Shown in pieces: positions 62,346 through 64,000 of a DNA stretch of 64,000 nucleotides (within the stretch, counting starts at the first letter, position 1; each line of letters begins with the position of its first letter). Origin of the DNA: Sulfurospirillum sp001602955 (GTDB taxonomy: Bacteria > Campylobacterota > Campylobacteria > Campylobacterales > Sulfurospirillaceae). The DNA is taken from assembly GCA_001602955.1 (NCBI GenBank), contig LVAC01000023.1, positions 186,001-250,000 on the forward strand, written 5' to 3'. Below the pieces are notes generated by a model. It did not search any database and had not been told where the DNA came from. It saw only the letters and a list, made by a program, of their open reading frames with translations. A program made the position numbers and the translations under genes.

Positions 62346-62898
62346 GTGAGTTTACTCCTCTCATTTCCAAAGAATCGTGAAGCGTTTCAAGTTCGCTGTT
62401 GACGATAACTTTGTCGGCATCGGTCGCGGCGACTTCAAACACTTTTTCTCCGGCACGAAACGCCGCGCCGATAAAGGCAAAAGGTAAAACCAAATGCGGT
62501 ATCCACATCGGTACGCGCAAATCGATGCTCATTTCGCCGAAATCAATCAGCATCAACACCAATTCGTACCCTAGATACGCCATTAGCACAAGATACAAAC
62601 AACTAAAAAGGTGCGCCGCCATCAAGATGATTTTTGCCAACATCACGGGCAGTTTTTCCAAAAGCATCGTGACGGAGATATGCACCCCTTTTTTAAAACC
62701 GTATGCCGCCCCGAAGAGTGCCGACCACATAAAAAGATAGTTGGTCAGCTCTCCCGCCCACGTAATGCTCATATCGAAAAAATAACGTAGCACGACATTG
62801 GCGAAGGCAAGAAGAACGCCGAGCGATATGCCGAACACGGCGATATTTTTATTAATCGCCATGACGCCGAGGTCTAAAATCGTAAAATACTTTTTCAT
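62332..62898 (-). CDS. dctQ: TRAP transporter small permease DctQ
   Basis: A four-helix membrane protein that joins the large permease to the binding protein. Helices are visible at about residues 17-37, 44-62 (with ITWAGELTNYLFMWSALFG), 85-110 and 125-145. GAAYGFKKGVHISV is typical of DctQ. Length is 188, with a charged C-terminal tail of about 30 residues. It is downstream of dctP by eleven bases. Confidence 0.92.
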   Translation of the reverse strand: MKKYFTILDLGVMAINKNIAVFGISLGVLLAFANVVLRYFFDMSITWAGELTNYLFMWSALFGAAYGFKKGVHISVTMLLEKLPVMLAKIILMAAHLFSCLYLVLMAYLGYELVLMLIDFGEMSIDLRVPMWIPHLVLPFAFIGAAFRAGEKVFEVAATDADKVIVNSELETLHDSLEMRGVNSHVDA

Positions 62899-62909
62899 TG
62901 CCTTGCTTT

Positions 62910-63896
62910 CTATTTAGCGGCTTGCGCTTTTTTGATCAACTCTTCGCCGATTACACCGTAAAATTTAGGATAAATCGCTTCCATCGCTTTTTGCCATGCC
63001 GCTTTTTGCTCCGCGTTTAACGTATGAATTTTGAGATTGCCGGACGTTTTAGCATACTCTTTGAGTTTTGCCAAGATCGCCTCATCGTCTTCGGACGCAA
63101 GTTTGCGCTCATATTCCGTTGCCTCTTTCATTGCTTGAAGCACCATCGGTTTAAGATCGTTCGGGAATTTTTTCCAGAAACTCTCGCTCATAATGACCAA
63201 ATACCCTAAATAACCGTGATCTGAGAGGGTTAAATCGCTTTGAACTTCGTTGAATTTTTTAGTATAAAAATTGGAAAGCGGATTTTCCGCACCGTCGACG
63301 ACGCCTTGTTGCAATGCGGAATAGACTTCCGAAAACGGTAATACTTGCGGATTGGCATTGACTGCTTTAAACTGTGCTTCGAGTACATGTGAACTCATAA
63401 TACGAAATTTGAGTCCGGAAGCGTCTTCGGGTTTCAAAAGCGGCTTATTGGCGGAAAGGTGTTTAAATCCGGCATCCCAATAATCCAGTGCGACAAAGCC
63501 TTTTGCCGTCACTTTGTCTTTCAAGATTTTGCCCACTTCACCGTCGAGAACTTTGTAAAGATGGTCTTTGTCTCTAAACAAAAACGGTAAGTCGAAAAGC
63601 TGCATCTCCGGAACGATACTCGTAAATTTTGAAAAGCTCGGCATCGCAATGTGTGCGTTTCCTAGCTTCAACGCTTTCATCTCTTCGCCGTCTCCGTAAA
63701 GTTGTGAGTTAGGGAAAACGACGACTTCAACTTTACCGCCTGTGAGTTCGCCGACGCGTTTTGCAAAGAAGTCGGCACCCATACCTTTGGGTGTATTCGG
63801 GCTTACGACGTGCGTGAGCTTAATCGTATACTCTGCGGCAATCGCAGATGAAACTAAGAGCGTAGCGGCCGCTACCACTTTGAGTAATTTTGTCAT
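62910..63896 (-). CDS. dctP: TRAP transporter substrate-binding protein DctP
   Basis: The periplasmic binding protein of the TRAP system. Signal peptide residues 1-20 (VVAAATLLVSSAIAAE). Ligand features are GLKFRIMSSHVLEAQFKAV with the arginine that binds a carboxylate, and QQGVVDGAENPLSNFYTKKF. Both match DctP proteins for malate, fumarate or succinate. Length is 328. It is first in dctPQM, which would suit a dicarboxylate-respiring Campylobacterota together with Mqo. Confidence 0.94.
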   Translation of the reverse strand: MTKLLKVVAAATLLVSSAIAAEYTIKLTHVVSPNTPKGMGADFFAKRVGELTGGKVEVVVFPNSQLYGDGEEMKALKLGNAHIAMPSFSKFTSIVPEMQLFDLPFLFRDKDHLYKVLDGEVGKILKDKVTAKGFVALDYWDAGFKHLSANKPLLKPEDASGLKFRIMSSHVLEAQFKAVNANPQVLPFSEVYSALQQGVVDGAENPLSNFYTKKFNEVQSDLTLSDHGYLGYLVIMSESFWKKFPNDLKPMVLQAMKEATEYERKLASEDDEAILAKLKEYAKTSGNLKIHTLNAEQKAAWQKAMEAIYPKFYGVIGEELIKKAQAAK

Positions 63897-63928
63897 GTCA
63901 ACTCCTTTATCGATGTATTTCTGTGTCG

Positions 63929-63934
63929 ATTATA
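63929..63934 (-). promoter_or_regulatory. possible -10 of dctPQM
   Basis: A perfect TATAAT on the minus strand lies 32 bases upstream of the dctP start. A TTGACA is present at 63946-63951 but only 11 bases away, too close to serve as the -35. An activator or other sigma factor may be involved. The rest to 64000 shows no gene. Confidence 0.4.
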
Positions 63935-64000
63935 GGTGAAAGTTATGTCAAAATTATGTAATAAAAGCGTTAGGATTCGTTCGAAGTCGGATTTTAGGCG

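Noticed and set aside
63929..63951. TTGACA plus TATAAT upstream of dctP as a sigma70 promoter
   Set aside because: The spacer is only 11 bases, too short for sigma70, so only the -10 is proposed.
1..64000. CRISPR array, insertion sequence, prophage or toxin-antitoxin locus
   Set aside because: I saw no regularly spaced repeats, transposase or integrase motifs, phage genes or toxin-antitoxin pairs. The tRNA cluster shows no attached partial tRNA repeat that would mark an integration site.

Overview
The window looks like a chromosomal segment of a Campylobacterota (Epsilonproteobacteria) bacterium, closest in style to Sulfurospirillum or a relative. The evidence is the run rplU-rpmA-obgE-proB-fmt-birA-parA-parB-atp(F'FHAGDC)-tolQRAB-pal-cpoB-slyD-fabD-mtnN, which from memory follows the Campylobacter jejuni Cj0094-Cj0117 block, together with a Campylobacter-type RecO, malate:quinone oxidoreductase, a one-piece CcsBA cytochrome c maturation protein and MOMP-like porins. 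No searches were run, so names rest on motifs, length and context.

Layout. 1-3787 holds a truncated gltB. 3788-4015 is a very AT-rich divergent spacer, followed by recO. 4630-24907 is the long housekeeping block (tRNA-thiolation-like enzyme, nucleosidase, fatty acid synthesis, Tol-Pal, ATP synthase, ParAB, biotin ligase, Fmt, ProB, Obg, L27, L21). 24993-34066 is mixed: pyruvate kinase, a STAS/receiver-like/CheX fusion, a carboxyl-terminal protease, acetyl- and methyltransferases, Mqo, RidA, DapE and two orphan proteins. 34140-47721 carries mutS2-murC-dapC, a ThiF-like/degenerate nitrilase/xseB/metX cluster, and guaB-gatA-small membrane protein-ileS. 47853-49604 holds cinA and six tRNAs (Lys, Glu, Val, Asp, Lys, Glu) behind a consensus sigma70 promoter. 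49619-58003 has a membrane-anchored orphan, ccsBA and a complete branched-chain amino acid ABC transporter. 58159-63896 has two tandem porins and a dctPQM TRAP transporter.

Almost everything is on the minus strand. The plus-strand exceptions are recO, the cheX fusion, one orphan gene, cinA and the tRNAs. Genes are tightly packed, often with 1-20 base overlaps, and several use GTG or TTG starts. Promoters commonly show an extended -10 of the form TGnTATAAT.

The most striking signal that the genes do not explain is a short word. ACATGTAA (either strand) occurs 26 times in 64 kb, about nine times the number expected from base composition. Its full 10-base palindrome TTACATGTAA occurs nine times where about 0.1 is expected. 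Copies sit both between genes, several of them against inverted repeats, and inside genes in a few recurrent reading frames, mainly Leu-His-Val. This looks like a genome-wide DNA signal such as an uptake sequence, a methylation site or a nucleoid-protein site. Other points worth a look are a 42-codon membrane protein gene hidden between gatA and ileS, a nitrilase-family protein lacking its catalytic cysteine, a TtcA-like protein lacking one cluster cysteine, a compositional break inside ileS, and porin paralogues that share a near-identical leader region.
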